Positions 17,632 through 26,572 of a DNA stretch of 64,000 bases are shown in pieces. Location: contig NZ_JABBKX010000002.1 of the NCBI RefSeq assembly GCF_012927745.1, positions 535,999 to 599,998 on the forward strand, given 5' to 3'. The stretch is from Neoroseomonas marina. GTDB lineage: Bacteria > Pseudomonadota > Alphaproteobacteria > Acetobacterales > Acetobacteraceae. Position 1 is the stretch's first letter, and every line of letters starts with the position of its first letter. A program made the translations under genes and the position numbers. The notes beneath the pieces are model-generated. The model was not told the origin of the DNA. It saw only the letters and a list, made by a program, of their open reading frames with translations, and searched no databases.

Positions 17632-18831
17632 ATGACGCAGGCACCGAACCTCCCGCTCGCCGGGCTCAAGATCGTCGAGCTCGGCCACTACATCGCCGCG
17701 CCCTTCGCGACGCGGCTGCTGGCCGACCTCGGTGCCGAGGTGGTGAAGGTCGAGCCGCCCGGCGGCGATCCGGTGCGCGGCTGGGGCTCGAGCATCGAGG
17801 GCAACGCCGTCTGGTTCAGCGTGCATGGCCGCAACAAGCTGTCGGTCACGCTCGACCTCAAGAAGGCGGAGGACCGCGATAAGCTCGCCGCGCTGCTGAA
17901 GCGCGCCGATGCGCTGATCGAGAACTTCCGCGCCGGCTACCTCGAGCGCATCGGCCTCGGCCCCGATGTGCTGCACCAGGCGAATCCGCGCCTCGTGATC
18001 GGGCGGATCTCCGGCTACGGGCAGGAAGGCCCCTATCGCGACAAGCCGGCCTTCGGCGCGATCGGGGAGGCGATGGGCGGCCTGCGCCACCTCACGGCCA
18101 ATCCGGGGCAGACCGAATACCCCCCGCCGCGCTGCGGCGTGTCGATCAGCGACGACCTCGCGGGGATGTACTGCGCCATGGCGGTCACCGCGGCCTGCTG
18201 GCAGGTGAAGGGCGACCCGGCGGCGAAGGGGCGCGTGGTCGATGTCGACCTGGTGTCCAGCGTCTTCTCGCTGATGGAAGGCATGCTGCCGGAATACGGC
18301 CTGTTCGGCTGGGTGCGGCAGCCGCAGGGGGCGGCGATCAAGACCGCGGCGCCGACCAACACCTATCCCTGCGCCGACGGGAAGTGGCTGTGCATCGCCG
18401 GCAATTCCGACCTGATCTTCAAGCGGCTGATGGCCGCCATCGGGCGGCCCGCCATGGCCGAGGACCCGCGCTTCGCCAACAATGCCGGGCGCTGCGAGAA
18501 CGTCGCCGAGCTCGACGCCGCCATCGCCGCCTGGACGAAGACGAAGCCCGCCACGGAAGCCGAGGCGATCCTCGAGGCCGCCGAGGTGCCCTGTTCGCGC
18601 CTGTTCGACATGGCGGATTGCGCCAACGACCCGCATTTCCGCGACCGCGGCTGGGTGATGGAGGTGCAGGACCCGCTGCTTGGGCAGGTGCTGCATCCCG
18701 CCGCCCCCTTCCGCTTCGACGGCGTCAGCCCGCAGCAGATGGTGCGCTGGCCGGGGCCGCCGGCCGGGGCCCACAACGACAAGGTCTTCGCCGCCGTCGC
18801 GCGTGGCGAGACCCGGCCGATCTCTCCCTGA
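17632..18831 (+). CDS. CaiB/BaiF family CoA transferase (class III)
   Basis: A 399-residue class III CoA transferase, which moves CoA between carboxylic acids. The opening KIVELGHYIAAPFATRLL and GAEVVKVEPPGGDPVR are family hallmarks, ISGYGQEGPY is near residue 130, and the catalytic Asp is expected in SISDDLAG near 168. The tail HPAAPFRF is also typical. The ATG at 17632 gives the normal family N terminus; an ATG at 17590 would add 14 residues. It may form a unit with bioY 20 bases downstream. The acyl substrate is unknown. Confidence 0.9.
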   Translation: MTQAPNLPLAGLKIVELGHYIAAPFATRLLADLGAEVVKVEPPGGDPVRGWGSSIEGNAVWFSVHGRNKLSVTLDLKKAEDRDKLAALLKRADALIENFRAGYLERIGLGPDVLHQANPRLVIGRISGYGQEGPYRDKPAFGAIGEAMGGLRHLTANPGQTEYPPPRCGVSISDDLAGMYCAMAVTAACWQVKGDPAAKGRVVDVDLVSSVFSLMEGMLPEYGLFGWVRQPQGAAIKTAAPTNTYPCADGKWLCIAGNSDLIFKRLMAAIGRPAMAEDPRFANNAGRCENVAELDAAIAAWTKTKPATEAEAILEAAEVPCSRLFDMADCANDPHFRDRGWVMEVQDPLLGQVLHPAAPFRFDGVSPQQMVRWPGPPAGAHNDKVFAAVARGETRPISP

Positions 18832-18851
18832 ACCAACCAAGGACAAGAACG

Positions 18852-19376
18852 ATGACGAAGATCACAGCCGCGCTGCGCGGCATGCCGGCGCTGCGCTTCG
18901 GCGCGATGGCGCTGCTCGGCTCCGCGGTGCTCGCGGCGTCCGCGCAGATCAGCCTGCCGATGTGGCCGGTGCCGGCGACGCTGCAGTCGCTGGCGGTGCT
19001 GCTGCTGGGCGCGCTCGGCGGGTCACGCCTGGGCGCGGCGAGCGTCGGGCTCTACCTCGCCGAAGGCGCGATGGGCCTGCCCGTCTTCGCCCATGGCACG
19101 GCCGGGATCGCGGTGCTGGCAGGCCCGACGGCCGGTTACCTGCTCGGCTTCCTGCCCGCGGCCTGGGTCGCGGGCCTGGCCGGTTCGTCCTGGCCGCGCC
19201 AGGCGCTGGTGCTGACGGCCGCGCATCTTCTGCTGTTCGTGCCGGGTGTCGCCTGGCTCGCCGGCTTCGTCGGCTGGGAGCGCGCGGTGATGGCCGGCTT
19301 CGTGCTGTTCCTGCCGGGCACGGTCGTGAAGACGGCGCTCGCGGTCGCGGTGCTGCGGGTGACTCGCCGAGGCTAA
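18852..19376 (+). CDS. bioY: biotin transporter BioY
   Basis: A 174-residue integral membrane protein with about six hydrophobic helices. BioY is the substrate-binding S component of the ECF biotin importer and can act alone or with EcfAT. The family opening is seen in QISLPMWPVPATLQSLAVLLLG and the following GLYLAEGAMGLPVF and GPTAGYLLGFLPAAWVAG are diagnostic. No EcfA/EcfT genes are in the window. A GGACAAG stretch before the ATG is a weak ribosome-binding site. It is just 3' of a CoA transferase and 5' of a fragment of the dispersed repeat. Confidence 0.93.
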   Translation: MTKITAALRGMPALRFGAMALLGSAVLAASAQISLPMWPVPATLQSLAVLLLGALGGSRLGAASVGLYLAEGAMGLPVFAHGTAGIAVLAGPTAGYLLGFLPAAWVAGLAGSSWPRQALVLTAAHLLLFVPGVAWLAGFVGWERAVMAGFVLFLPGTVVKTALAVAVLRVTRRG

Positions 19377-19382
19377 GGCCCG

Positions 19383-19440
19383 ATCCGGAGAGGCGCCTGC
19401 CCTCTCCGGATCCCCGCCATGGCCGAAAGGCCGCTGCAAG
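19383..19440. repeat. degenerate fragment of the dispersed symmetric repeat
   Basis: An outer-hairpin unit with 11-bp ATCCGGAGAGG/CCTCTCCGGAT arms is at 19383-19411. It is followed by CCCCGCC and a decayed inner hairpin of which only GGCC-GAAA-GGCC remains paired. This matches the left half of copies A and B; the central hairpin and right half are missing. It starts just after the bioY stop and may act as its terminator. The remaining 220 bases up to the dehydrogenase start show no gene that I can support. Confidence 0.65.
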
Positions 19441-19663
19441 CGGAGTATTGGTGCACGGCGCCGTGGAACTCGTCCCGGTGTCGTTGCGTCACGCCCGATC
19501 TTCGGAAGACTCGCGGCGCCTGACGGAGTGCGGGGACGAGAGGGACGGCGCGCTGTCCTGTACCCGCCATTGCCCTCGACGGCGATGGATGCGTATCTGG
19601 GCGGGCTCTCACTCGAAAACAATCACGTCGACTGCCCACGAATACGCCAGGGAACCCGCACAT

Positions 19664-20926
19664 ATGCTTGACGGCCACCTCCTCGGCGGGGCGCTGTCGC
19701 GCCTCGACGAAGCTGCTCGCCATATCCAGATCGACCCGGACGTCATCGAACGCCTGAAATACGCGCGCGAGATGACCAAGGTCCGGCTGATGATCCGCAT
19801 GGATGACGGGTCCCGCAAATCCTTCATCGCCTGGCGCTGCCGCTACGACGACACGCGCGGTCCGACCAAGGGCGGCATCCGCTTCCACCCCGACGCCTCG
19901 GCCGAGGAGGTCGAGACCCTCGCCTTCTGGATGACCATGAAGTGCGCGGTGATGGATCTGCCGTATGGCGGGGGGAAGGGCGCGGTGCGGCTCGATCCGC
20001 GCAGCCTGTCCCGGGCGGAGCTCGAACGGCTCTCCCGTGCCTACGTGCAGGCCTTCTCCAAGGTGATCGGGCCGGATCGCGACATTCCGGCCCCGGATGT
20101 CTACACCAACGCCATGATCATGGGCTGGATGGCGGACGAATACGCCTCCATCCGCGGCGAGCCCGTGCCGGCCGTGATCACGGGCAAGCCGATCGCGCTC
20201 GGTGGCTCGCTCGGCCGCAACGACGCGACGGCGCGTGGCGGCTACTACCTCGTGAACCGGCTGGCGGCGGATCTCGGTCTCGGGGCCGGGATGCGCGTCG
20301 CGGTGCAAGGCTTCGGCAATGCCGGGCAATTCATCGCGGAACTCCTCGCCGCCGATGGGCACCGCATCGTGGCGGTCTCGGACTCCCGTGGCGCGGTGGC
20401 CTGCGAGGCGGGCCTCGACGTCGCTGCGCTGATCGCGCTGAAGGCCGAAGGCCAGCCGGTGACCGCGCTGACCGGGCCCGGCGTCGCCGCGGTCACGGAT
20501 GCGGAGGTGATCGGCGCGGCATGCGACCTTCTGGTCCCGGCCGCGCTCGAGGACATGATCCATGGCGGCAACGCGGGGTCGGTGCGGGCGAAGGTGGTTC
20601 TCGAGCTCGCCAACGGTCCGGTGACGCCGGAGGCCGACCGCATCCTCGAGGCGCGGGGCACCGTGGTGCTGCCCGACATCCTCGCGAATGCCGGCGGCGT
20701 CACGGTCTCCTACTTCGAGTGGGTGCAGAACCGGCAGGGCTACTACTGGACGCTCGAGGAGATCCAGGAGCGGCTGCGGTCGGTGATGGAGCGGGAGGGC
20801 GCGCGCATCTGGGCGATCGCGCGGGAGAAGCACGTCTCGGTGCGCACCGCCGCCTATATCCACGCCCTGAAGCGCCTGGCCGCCGCCATCGAGGCGCACG
20901 GCACGCAACAGTTCTTCGCGGGCTGA
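19664..20926 (+). CDS. Glu/Leu/Phe/Val dehydrogenase (glutamate dehydrogenase-like)
   Basis: A 420-residue hexameric-type amino-acid dehydrogenase that interconverts glutamate and 2-oxoglutarate, or a branched-chain equivalent. The N-terminal substrate domain shows GPTKGGIRFHP near residue 65 and the catalytic lysine in PYGGGKG near 104, with PAPDVYTN near 145. The nucleotide domain has VQGFGNAGQF near 215, and NAGGVTVSYFEWVQN near 345 is diagnostic. The length fits bacterial GDH. The ATG at 19664 was chosen for the usual short N terminus; no strong ribosome-binding site is visible. It is convergent with an aminotransferase gene. Confidence 0.92.
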   Translation: MLDGHLLGGALSRLDEAARHIQIDPDVIERLKYAREMTKVRLMIRMDDGSRKSFIAWRCRYDDTRGPTKGGIRFHPDASAEEVETLAFWMTMKCAVMDLPYGGGKGAVRLDPRSLSRAELERLSRAYVQAFSKVIGPDRDIPAPDVYTNAMIMGWMADEYASIRGEPVPAVITGKPIALGGSLGRNDATARGGYYLVNRLAADLGLGAGMRVAVQGFGNAGQFIAELLAADGHRIVAVSDSRGAVACEAGLDVAALIALKAEGQPVTALTGPGVAAVTDAEVIGAACDLLVPAALEDMIHGGNAGSVRAKVVLELANGPVTPEADRILEARGTVVLPDILANAGGVTVSYFEWVQNRQGYYWTLEEIQERLRSVMEREGARIWAIAREKHVSVRTAAYIHALKRLAAAIEAHGTQQFFAG

Positions 20927-20927
20927 C

Positions 20928-21007
20928 GCCGGGACGAGGGAAGCTCCCTCCCCGGCGCTGGCGTGCATCGGATGCGAAGGGGTCGGGCAGGGTTTCCTGC
21001 CCCGACC
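20928..21007. terminator. double hairpin between convergent genes
   Basis: Two stem-loops lie in the 89-base gap. The first pairs GCCGGG plus GAGGGA (20928-20941) with TCCCTCCCCGGC (20945-20956). The second pairs GGTCGGGCAGG (20981-20991) with CCTGCCCCGACC (20996-21007), with one bulged base and loop GTTT. Their place between converging stops suggests a bidirectional terminator. Confidence 0.6.
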
Positions 21008-21015
21008 GCCCCGCG

Positions 21016-21870
21016 TCAGGCGACCTTCGGCTGCGCTTCCATCCAGCGCCAGTACATCTCGCGCGCCTGCGTCGCGAAACGGCCGATCTGCATGTCGCGG
21101 CCATTGTAGCGGGTGCAGGGCTGCACCTTGGCGTAGTTGCCGGTCGAGAAGATCTCGTCCGCCGTGTCGAGTTCCGCCGGCTTCACCGTGCGTTCCTCGA
21201 CCGTCACGCCGGCGTCCTTGAACAGGCCGATGATGCGCTGGCGGGTGATGCCGTTGAGGAAGGTGTGGTTCACCGCCGGCGTGACGACCTTGCCGTCCTT
21301 GGCGAACCAGAGATTCGCGCTGGCGAATTCGGCGACATGGCCGAAGGCGTCGCACATCACCGCATTGTCCGCGCCCCGGGTCGCCGCATAGGCCGAGGCC
21401 CGCGCACCATTCGGATAGAGGCAGGCGGCCTTGGCGTCGGTCGGCGCCATTTCCGGCGTCGGGCGGCGGAAGGGCGCCATCACGGCCGAGAAGCCGGCCC
21501 ATTTCGGGATCGGGCTGTCGTAGATCGCGAGGATGAAGTCGGTGCTGTCCGGATCGGGGCGCGCGGCGCCGAGGCCCTTGCGGATGAAGAACATGGGGCG
21601 GACGTAGAGTTCCGCCTCGGGGCCCATGCGGCGGATGCCCTCGCGGCACAGCGCCTCGATCTCGGCGGGCGTCTTGGTCGGCTTCATCAGCATCGCCTTG
21701 GCCGAGGCCACGGCGCGGGCGCAGTGGCGGTCGAGGTCCGGCGCCCAGCCCTTGATGGCCCGCCCCCCGTCGAAGATGACCGAACCCAGCCAGAAGGCGT
21801 GGTCCATCGGGCCGAGCACCTTCGGCTCCTCGGTCGACCAGGTTCCATCGTACCAGTAGACGCCGGCCAT
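21016..21870 (-). CDS. class IV PLP aminotransferase (branched-chain amino acid aminotransferase type)
   Basis: A 284-residue fold-type IV aminotransferase, probably moving amino groups between branched-chain amino acids and 2-oxoglutarate. The phosphate- and sugar-side motifs include GSVIFDGGRAIKGW near residue 29, YVRPMFF near 88, the PLP lysine in TDAKAACLYPN near 145, and FLNGITRQRI near 205. Length and motifs match the IlvE group, though D-amino-acid transaminases share the fold. It follows the GntR regulator gene on the same strand by 39 bases, so the two may be one unit. Confidence 0.88.
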   Translation of the reverse strand: MAGVYWYDGTWSTEEPKVLGPMDHAFWLGSVIFDGGRAIKGWAPDLDRHCARAVASAKAMLMKPTKTPAEIEALCREGIRRMGPEAELYVRPMFFIRKGLGAARPDPDSTDFILAIYDSPIPKWAGFSAVMAPFRRPTPEMAPTDAKAACLYPNGARASAYAATRGADNAVMCDAFGHVAEFASANLWFAKDGKVVTPAVNHTFLNGITRQRIIGLFKDAGVTVEERTVKPAELDTADEIFSTGNYAKVQPCTRYNGRDMQIGRFATQAREMYWRWMEAQPKVA

Positions 21871-21909
21871 GGTGGCTTTCTCCCCTGTCAGCCCAGTGTC
21901 TGTGCCACG

Positions 21910-22674
21910 TCAGGCGAGGGTGTTGAAGTATTCATGCTCCCGCGTGTCCGCATGGGAGATGCGCATTTCCACCGGCCGGTCCCCGATCGCGAGCGCGATG
22001 CGCTGGATCCGCAGCACCGGTGCGCCTGGCGCCAGGCCGAAGGCGGCGGCGACCTCGGCCGGCGCCGCCACGGCCCGGAGCCGTTCGTCGGTGCGGATCA
22101 CCGAATGCCCGAAGCCCTTCTGGTACAGACCGTAGACCGTGCCCTCACGCCCCGCGAAGGCGGCGCGGTCGAGGCCGGGGAACAGGACCTTCGGCAGCCA
22201 CAATTCGTCGAGCACCACCGGCCGCTTGCCGATGCGCTGGAGGTTGCGCGCGACGATCATCGGCGCGCGCGGCGCGAGGCCGAGATGCGGCGCGATCCAG
22301 GCCGGGCAGGGGACCGAGGCGCGGAAGTCGAGCAGTTCCGTCTCGGGCAGCAGGCGCGCCCCGCCCTCGGCGCGGATATGGAAGAAGTAGAAGGCGGTGC
22401 GGTCGGGGCCGTCGCGCAGCGGGCGCGCCATCGCGTCGATGTCGGGCACGAAGGTGCCCTTGCCCTGCCGGCGCACCAGGGCGCGGGCGGCCACCAGCTC
22501 GTCCACCGCGCGGCGTACCGTGCCGATGGCGCAGCCGAAGCGCGCGGCGAGCTTCGCCTCGGACGGCAGGGGCGTGCCGGCCGGGTACTCGCCGGCGGCC
22601 AGCGCCGCTTCGAGCGAATCCCGGATCAGGCGCCAGAGGGGCGGTTCCGCGTTCACGGCAGTCATATAACTCAT
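21910..22674 (-). CDS. GntR family regulator, HutC/UTRA subfamily
   Basis: A 254-residue repressor-type regulator. The N-terminal winged helix shows PLPSEAKLAARFG, CAIGTVRRAVDELV and RRQGKGTFV (residues 39-79). The C-terminal ligand domain (UTRA, about residues 95-245) contains VVLDELWLP and LRIQRIALAIGDRPVEMR, typical of the HutC subfamily. Starts at 22674 and 22665 are both possible. A perfect TTGACC/GGTCAA palindrome lies 5 bases upstream of 22674, in the gap shared with the divergent UxaA-like pair, which points to control of both sides. The effector is unknown, probably the lyase substrate. Confidence 0.88.
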   Translation of the reverse strand: MSYMTAVNAEPPLWRLIRDSLEAALAAGEYPAGTPLPSEAKLAARFGCAIGTVRRAVDELVAARALVRRQGKGTFVPDIDAMARPLRDGPDRTAFYFFHIRAEGGARLLPETELLDFRASVPCPAWIAPHLGLAPRAPMIVARNLQRIGKRPVVLDELWLPKVLFPGLDRAAFAGREGTVYGLYQKGFGHSVIRTDERLRAVAAPAEVAAAFGLAPGAPVLRIQRIALAIGDRPVEMRISHADTREHEYFNTLA

Positions 22675-22678
22675 CTAG

Positions 22679-22693
22679 TTGACCGAGGGTCAA
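22679..22693. promoter_or_regulatory. palindromic operator candidate for the GntR regulator
   Basis: TTGACCGAGGGTCAA is a perfect 6-bp inverted repeat with a 3-base spacer, lying in the 62-base gap between the divergent GntR gene and the UxaA-like operon. Its left arm also resembles a -35 box (TTGACC). The symmetry, position and dimeric regulator next door make it the best operator candidate; binding is untested. Confidence 0.5.
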
Positions 22694-22736
22694 GCGCGGC
22701 CTAGCCTCCCGCCACCCAATGGATAGGGAGAGAACG

Positions 22737-23021
22737 ATGACGATCCATTTCGTCGTCCACGACGAAGGCGATTCCGTCGGCGTGGTGGTGGTCGAGGGCC
22801 TGAAGGCGGGCACGAAGCTCACCGGCTGGATCATGGACCAGGACAAGCTGATCGAGTTCGACGCGAAGAACGACATCCCGATCGGCCACAAGCTGGCGAT
22901 CAAGGGGATCGGCAACGGCGACACCATCATCAAGTATGGCGTCGACATCGGGCGCGCGGTGAAGGACATCGGCGCGGGCGAGCACCTGCACGTGCACAAC
23001 GTCAAGACGAAGCGCTGGTAA
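22737..23021 (+). CDS. UxaA-family small subunit, SAF domain (SuyA-like candidate)
   Basis: A 94-residue SAF-type beta-clip domain, the small part of the altronate dehydratase/sulfolactate sulfo-lyase family. In UxaA the domain is fused to the N terminus of the large part; here it is a separate gene, as in SuyA of (2R)-sulfolactate sulfo-lyase. Seen: [18 protein letters not shown] and [15 protein letters not shown], where the GHK and YG residues are family hallmarks, and a final [18 protein letters not shown] ribosome site precedes the ATG at 22737. The large subunit starts 13 bases downstream. Substrate is open: altronate/galactarate-like sugar acids or sulfolactate. Confidence 0.85.
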   Translation: MTIHFVVHDEGDSVGVVVVEGLKAGTKLTGWIMDQDKLIEFDAKNDIPIGHKLAIKGIGNGDTIIKYGVDIGRAVKDIGAGEHLHVHNVKTKRW

Positions 23022-23034
23022 GGGAGCCGCGACG

Positions 23035-24210
23035 ATGGGCATCGACCTCAAGAACGCCTCCTTCGAAGGCTGGCGCCGCGACAACGGCCGCATGGGCGTG
23101 CGCAACCACGTCCTGATCCTGCCGGTGGACGACATCTCCAACGCCGCGGCCGAGGGCGTGGCGCGCAACATCCAGGGCTGCATCGCCATCCCGCACGCCT
23201 ACGGGCGCCTGCAGTTCGGCGCCGACCTCGACCTGCACTTCCGCACCATCATCGGCACCGGCTGCAACCCGAACGTCGCCGCGGTCGTGGTGATCGGCAT
23301 CGAGCTCGGCTGGGCCGGCAAGGTCGCCGAGGGGATCGCCAAGACCGGCAAGCCGGTCGAATACTTCGCCATCGAGCAGAACGGCGACATCGCGACCATC
23401 GCCAACGCCTCCCGCGCCGCCTACCGCATGGTGAAGTACGCCACCGCGCTCAAGAAGACGCGCGCACCGCTGCAGGACCTCTGGGTCTCGACCAAGTGCG
23501 GCGAGTCCGACACCACCTCGGGCCTCGCGTCCTGCCCGACCGTCGGCAATTCCTTCGACAAGCTCTGGGAGAACGGCAACACGCTGGTCTTCGGCGAGAC
23601 GACGGAACTCACCGGCGGCGAGCACCTGGTCGCGGCGCGCTGCAAGACGCCCGAGATCCGCGACCAGTTCATGCGGATGTTCGACCGCTACCAGGCGGTG
23701 GTCGAGGCCAACAAGACCTCCGACCTGTCCGAGAGCCAGCCGACCAAGGGCAACATCGAGGGTGGCCTGACCACCATCGAGGAGAAGGCGCTCGGCAACA
23801 TCCAGAAGATCGGCAAGAAGTGCACGGTCGACGGCGTGCTCGACAAGGCCGAGGAGCCGACGCATCCGGGCCTGTGGTTCATGGATTCGTCGTCCGCCGC
23901 GGCGGAGATGGTGACGCTCTGCGCCGCCTCGGGCTTCGCGGTGCACACCTTCCCGACCGGCCAGGGCAACGTGATCGGCAACCCGATCCTGCCGGTCATC
24001 AAGCTGACCGCGAACCCGCGCACGATGCGGACCATGTCCGAGCACATCGACGTCGACGTGACCGGCATCCTGCAGCGGAAGATGAACATGGATGACGCGG
24101 GCGAGGCGCTGCTCGACTGCATCATCCGCACCGCGGACGGGCAGCACACGGCGGCCGAGATCCTCGGCCACCGCGAATACAGCCTCACGCGCCTGTACGA
24201 AAGCGCCTGA
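23035..24210 (+). CDS. UxaA-family large subunit (SuyB-like candidate)
   Basis: A 391-residue D-galactarate/altronate dehydratase C-terminal-type enzyme, partner of the preceding SAF subunit. Seen: [16 protein letters not shown] at residues 11-26 (family form G-x-x-R-x-x-G-x-x-G-x-RN), a Cys in GTGCNPN near 79, [11 protein letters not shown] near 155 and [11 protein letters not shown] near 310; the cysteines may bind an Fe cofactor as in altronate dehydratase. Size and split organisation fit SuyB as well as stand-alone UxaA large subunits. Lower Arg and higher Lys/Asn content than neighbours is notable but GC at third positions is still high. It ends at repeat copy B. Confidence 0.85.
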   Translation: MGIDLKNASFEGWRRDNGRMGVRNHVLILPVDDISNAAAEGVARNIQGCIAIPHAYGRLQFGADLDLHFRTIIGTGCNPNVAAVVVIGIELGWAGKVAEGIAKTGKPVEYFAIEQNGDIATIANASRAAYRMVKYATALKKTRAPLQDLWVSTKCGESDTTSGLASCPTVGNSFDKLWENGNTLVFGETTELTGGEHLVAARCKTPEIRDQFMRMFDRYQAVVEANKTSDLSESQPTKGNIEGGLTTIEEKALGNIQKIGKKCTVDGVLDKAEEPTHPGLWFMDSSSAAAEMVTLCAASGFAVHTFPTGQGNVIGNPILPVIKLTANPRTMRTMSEHIDVDVTGILQRKMNMDDAGEALLDCIIRTADGQHTAAEILGHREYSLTRLYESA

Positions 24211-24218
24211 CCCGTGCC

Positions 24219-24312
24219 GGGGAGGGGCGTCGCCCCTCTCCGGACCTCCCCCGCAAAGGCCGAAAGGCCTTTGGAAACCGGGTATGTTCGAAGGAGGCAA
24301 GGCCCCCTTCGA
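24219..24312. repeat. dispersed symmetric repeat, half copy B
   Basis: The left half only of the repeat family. It has an outer hairpin GGAGGGGCG/CGCCCCTCTCC at 24219-24241, then a 34-base arm at 24246-24279 nearly identical to the left arm of copy A, with the CCAAAGGCC-type stem and GAAA loop partly truncated to GCAAAGGCC. The right half is replaced by an unrelated hairpin at about 24288-24312 (TCGAAGGAGGC/GCCCCCTTCGA). It separates two converging genes and could terminate both. Confidence 0.75.
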
Positions 24313-24318
24313 TCCGTC

Positions 24319-25506
24319 TCAGCCGACGCGTGCCAGCTTCTGCTCCACCAGCGTCGCCAGCATCCCCGCGCCATAGGGGATCGCCGCGTCGTTGAAGTCG
24401 TAATGCGGGTTGTGCACGTCGCAGCCGCCCGCATCGCCCGTGCCGTTGCCGACATGGATGTAGGCGCCGGGCTTCTCGAGCAGCATGTAGGCGAAGTCCT
24501 CGCTACCCATGACCGGGGAGCGGTTGCGCTCGACATGCGGCTCGCCGACCAGCGCGGCCGCGGCGTCGGCCATCGCGGTCGCTTCCTCGGGCGTGTTGAT
24601 GGTCGGCGCGGCGATCTCGCGCCAGGTCACCTCGGCGGTCGCGCCGAAGCCGGCGGCGACGGATTGCGCGACGGCGCGCATCCGTTCCTCGAGCACGCGC
24701 ATCGTCTCGACGCGGAAGGCGCGCACCGTGCCCTTCAGCGCGACACGGTCGGGGATGACGTTGTAGGCCTCGCCCGCCGTGAAGCCGGTCACGCTGATCA
24801 CCGCGGAATCGAGCGCGCCGACGTTGCGCGACACGATGGTCTGCAGCGCCGAGACGATCTGCGCGCCGGCGATCACCGGATCCACCGTCGCTTCCGGCCG
24901 TGCGCCGTGCCCGCCGCGGCCCTGCACCACGATGTCGAAGAACACAGCGCCGGCCATCACCGGCCCCGGGCGGATCGCGAACTGCCCGACCGGCAGGCCC
25001 GGGCGGTTGTGCAGGCCATAGACGGCGTCGCAGGGGAAGCGCTCGAACAGCCCGTCGGCCAGCATCGCCTGGGCGCCGCCGCGGCCTTCCTCGGCCGGCT
25101 GGAAGATGAAGTGGACGGTGCCGTCGAAATTCTTCGTCTCCGCGAGGTAGCGCGCCGCGGCGAGCAGGATGGTGGTGTGCCCGTCATGGCCGCAGCCATG
25201 CATCTTGCCCTCGATGGTGGAACGGTGGGCGAAGGTGTTCGCCTCGGGCATCGGCAGCGCGTCCATGTCCGCGCGCAGGCCGATGCGGCCCTGGCCGTTG
25301 CCGTTGCGCAGCACGCCGACGACGCCGGTCCTGCCGACGCTGCGATGCACCTCGATGCCCCAGGAGGCCAGGCGCTCGGCGACGAGGGCGCTGGTACGCA
25401 CCTCCTCGAAGCCGAGTTCGGGATGGGCATGGAAGTCGCGCCGCCAGGCGGTGAATTCGTCCAGCCAGTCGCGGATCCGGTCCACTGCGGTCACGCGTTT
25501 CTCCAT
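24319..25506 (-). CDS. M20 family metallo-amidohydrolase (hippurate/N-acyl-amino acid hydrolase type)
   Basis: A 395-residue di-metal amidohydrolase that releases amino acids from N-acyl or similar amides in the cytoplasm. Seen: HAHPELGFEE near residue 26, LRADMDALPM near 77, metal ligands in HGCGHDGHT near 102, the catalytic QPAEEGRGGA near 135, the dimerisation-domain GRGGHGARPE near 187 and a GSEDFAYM near 345. These are diagnostic of the aminoacylase/hippurate hydrolase group. It diverges from the Bug/TctC gene across about 90 bases. Substrate unknown. Confidence 0.93.
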   Translation of the reverse strand: MEKRVTAVDRIRDWLDEFTAWRRDFHAHPELGFEEVRTSALVAERLASWGIEVHRSVGRTGVVGVLRNGNGQGRIGLRADMDALPMPEANTFAHRSTIEGKMHGCGHDGHTTILLAAARYLAETKNFDGTVHFIFQPAEEGRGGAQAMLADGLFERFPCDAVYGLHNRPGLPVGQFAIRPGPVMAGAVFFDIVVQGRGGHGARPEATVDPVIAGAQIVSALQTIVSRNVGALDSAVISVTGFTAGEAYNVIPDRVALKGTVRAFRVETMRVLEERMRAVAQSVAAGFGATAEVTWREIAAPTINTPEEATAMADAAAALVGEPHVERNRSPVMGSEDFAYMLLEKPGAYIHVGNGTGDAGGCDVHNPHYDFNDAAIPYGAGMLATLVEQKLARVG

Positions 25507-25594
25507 TCTGTCATGGTGAAAGCGTCCCTATAGGGCGCGGCAAGGGTCCTGGGCTACGGTTCCTGCCAACAAGATCAACAGGAGGAACACGAAT

Positions 25595-26572
25595 ATGGTC
25601 CAACGTCGTACGATCCTGGCCGGCATTCCCGCGGCGGCGCTGTTCGCGCCTGCGGTCGCGCGCGCCCAGGCAGGCTTTCCCGACCGCACCGTCCGCTACA
25701 TCGTGCCCTTTCCGCCCGGGGGGCTCACCGACATCATGGCGCGCCTGGTCGGGCAGAAGCTGTCCGAGATCTGGGGCAAGCCGGTGGTCATCGAGAACCG
25801 CGCCGGCGGCAATGCCCTGATCGGTGCCGATGCGGTGGCGAAAAGCGCGCCCGATGGCCACACCCTGCTCGCCATCACCATGACGCACACGGTGAACGCG
25901 ACGCTGTTCCCGCACGCGCCCTTCGACTTCCGCCGCGACCTCACGACGGTCTCGGTGCTCGGCTCGCTGCCGCTCGTCGTGGTGGTGAATGCGGAGAAGA
26001 GCCCGGCGCGCAGCCTCGCGGACCTGATCGCGCTTGCGCGCACGCAGCGGCTGAACGCGGGATCCTCGGGCAACGGGTCGCCGCCGCATCTGGGGCTCGA
26101 ACTCGTGCGTGGCGTCGCGCAGGCGGGCGACAACATCACGCACGTCCCCTATCGCGGCGGGGCACCTTCCGTGACCGACCTCGCGGCGGGCAATCTCGAC
26201 TTCATGGTCTCGAACCTGCCGGAATGCATCGCGCAGATCCAGGGCGGGCGGCTGCGCCCCCTTGCCATCACCTCCGCCACCCGGCATCCCCTGGTGCCGG
26301 ACGTTCCGACGGTGAAGGAGGCGGGCCAGCCCGCGCTCGAGATGACGAACTGGACCGCCATGATGCTGCCTGCCGCCGTGCCGGCCCCGCTGCTGGGGAA
26401 GATCGAGACGGATACGCTCGCCGCGATCCGCGACCCCGAGGTCTCCCGCAAGGCGCGCGAGGGCGGCTTCACGGTCGAGGCCTGGGACCGGGCGCGCTCC
26501 GTCGCCTATGTGGCGGAGGAGACCGCGCGCTGGGCGCGGCTGATCCAGGACGCGGGGCTGCGCGCGGACTGA
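25595..26572 (+). CDS. Bug/TctC-type tripartite tricarboxylate transporter binding protein
   Basis: A 325-residue periplasmic binding protein of the Bug family that delivers carboxylates to TctAB-type permeases. The N terminus has a twin-arginine-like QRRTILAG followed by a hydrophobic core ending VARAQ near residue 25. Family motifs are seen: YIVPFPPGGLTDIMARL near residue 34, VIENRAGGNALIGAD near 67, DGHTLL near 88 and HVPYRGGAPSVTDL near 180. No tctA/tctB is in the window, as is common for orphan Bug proteins. An AGGAGGA ribosome site precedes the ATG. The stop overlaps the dehydrogenase ATG (TGATG). Confidence 0.92.
   Translation: MVQRRTILAGIPAAALFAPAVARAQAGFPDRTVRYIVPFPPGGLTDIMARLVGQKLSEIWGKPVVIENRAGGNALIGADAVAKSAPDGHTLLAITMTHTVNATLFPHAPFDFRRDLTTVSVLGSLPLVVVVNAEKSPARSLADLIALARTQRLNAGSSGNGSPPHLGLELVRGVAQAGDNITHVPYRGGAPSVTDLAAGNLDFMVSNLPECIAQIQGGRLRPLAITSATRHPLVPDVPTVKEAGQPALEMTNWTAMMLPAAVPAPLLGKIETDTLAAIRDPEVSRKAREGGFTVEAWDRARSVAYVAEETARWARLIQDAGLRAD

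Noticed and set aside
19441..19663. Possible small gene or pseudogene before the glutamate-type dehydrogenase
   Set aside because: Short frames exist on both strands but none has motifs, a ribosome site or normal codon pattern; I treat it as spacer plus a repeat fragment.
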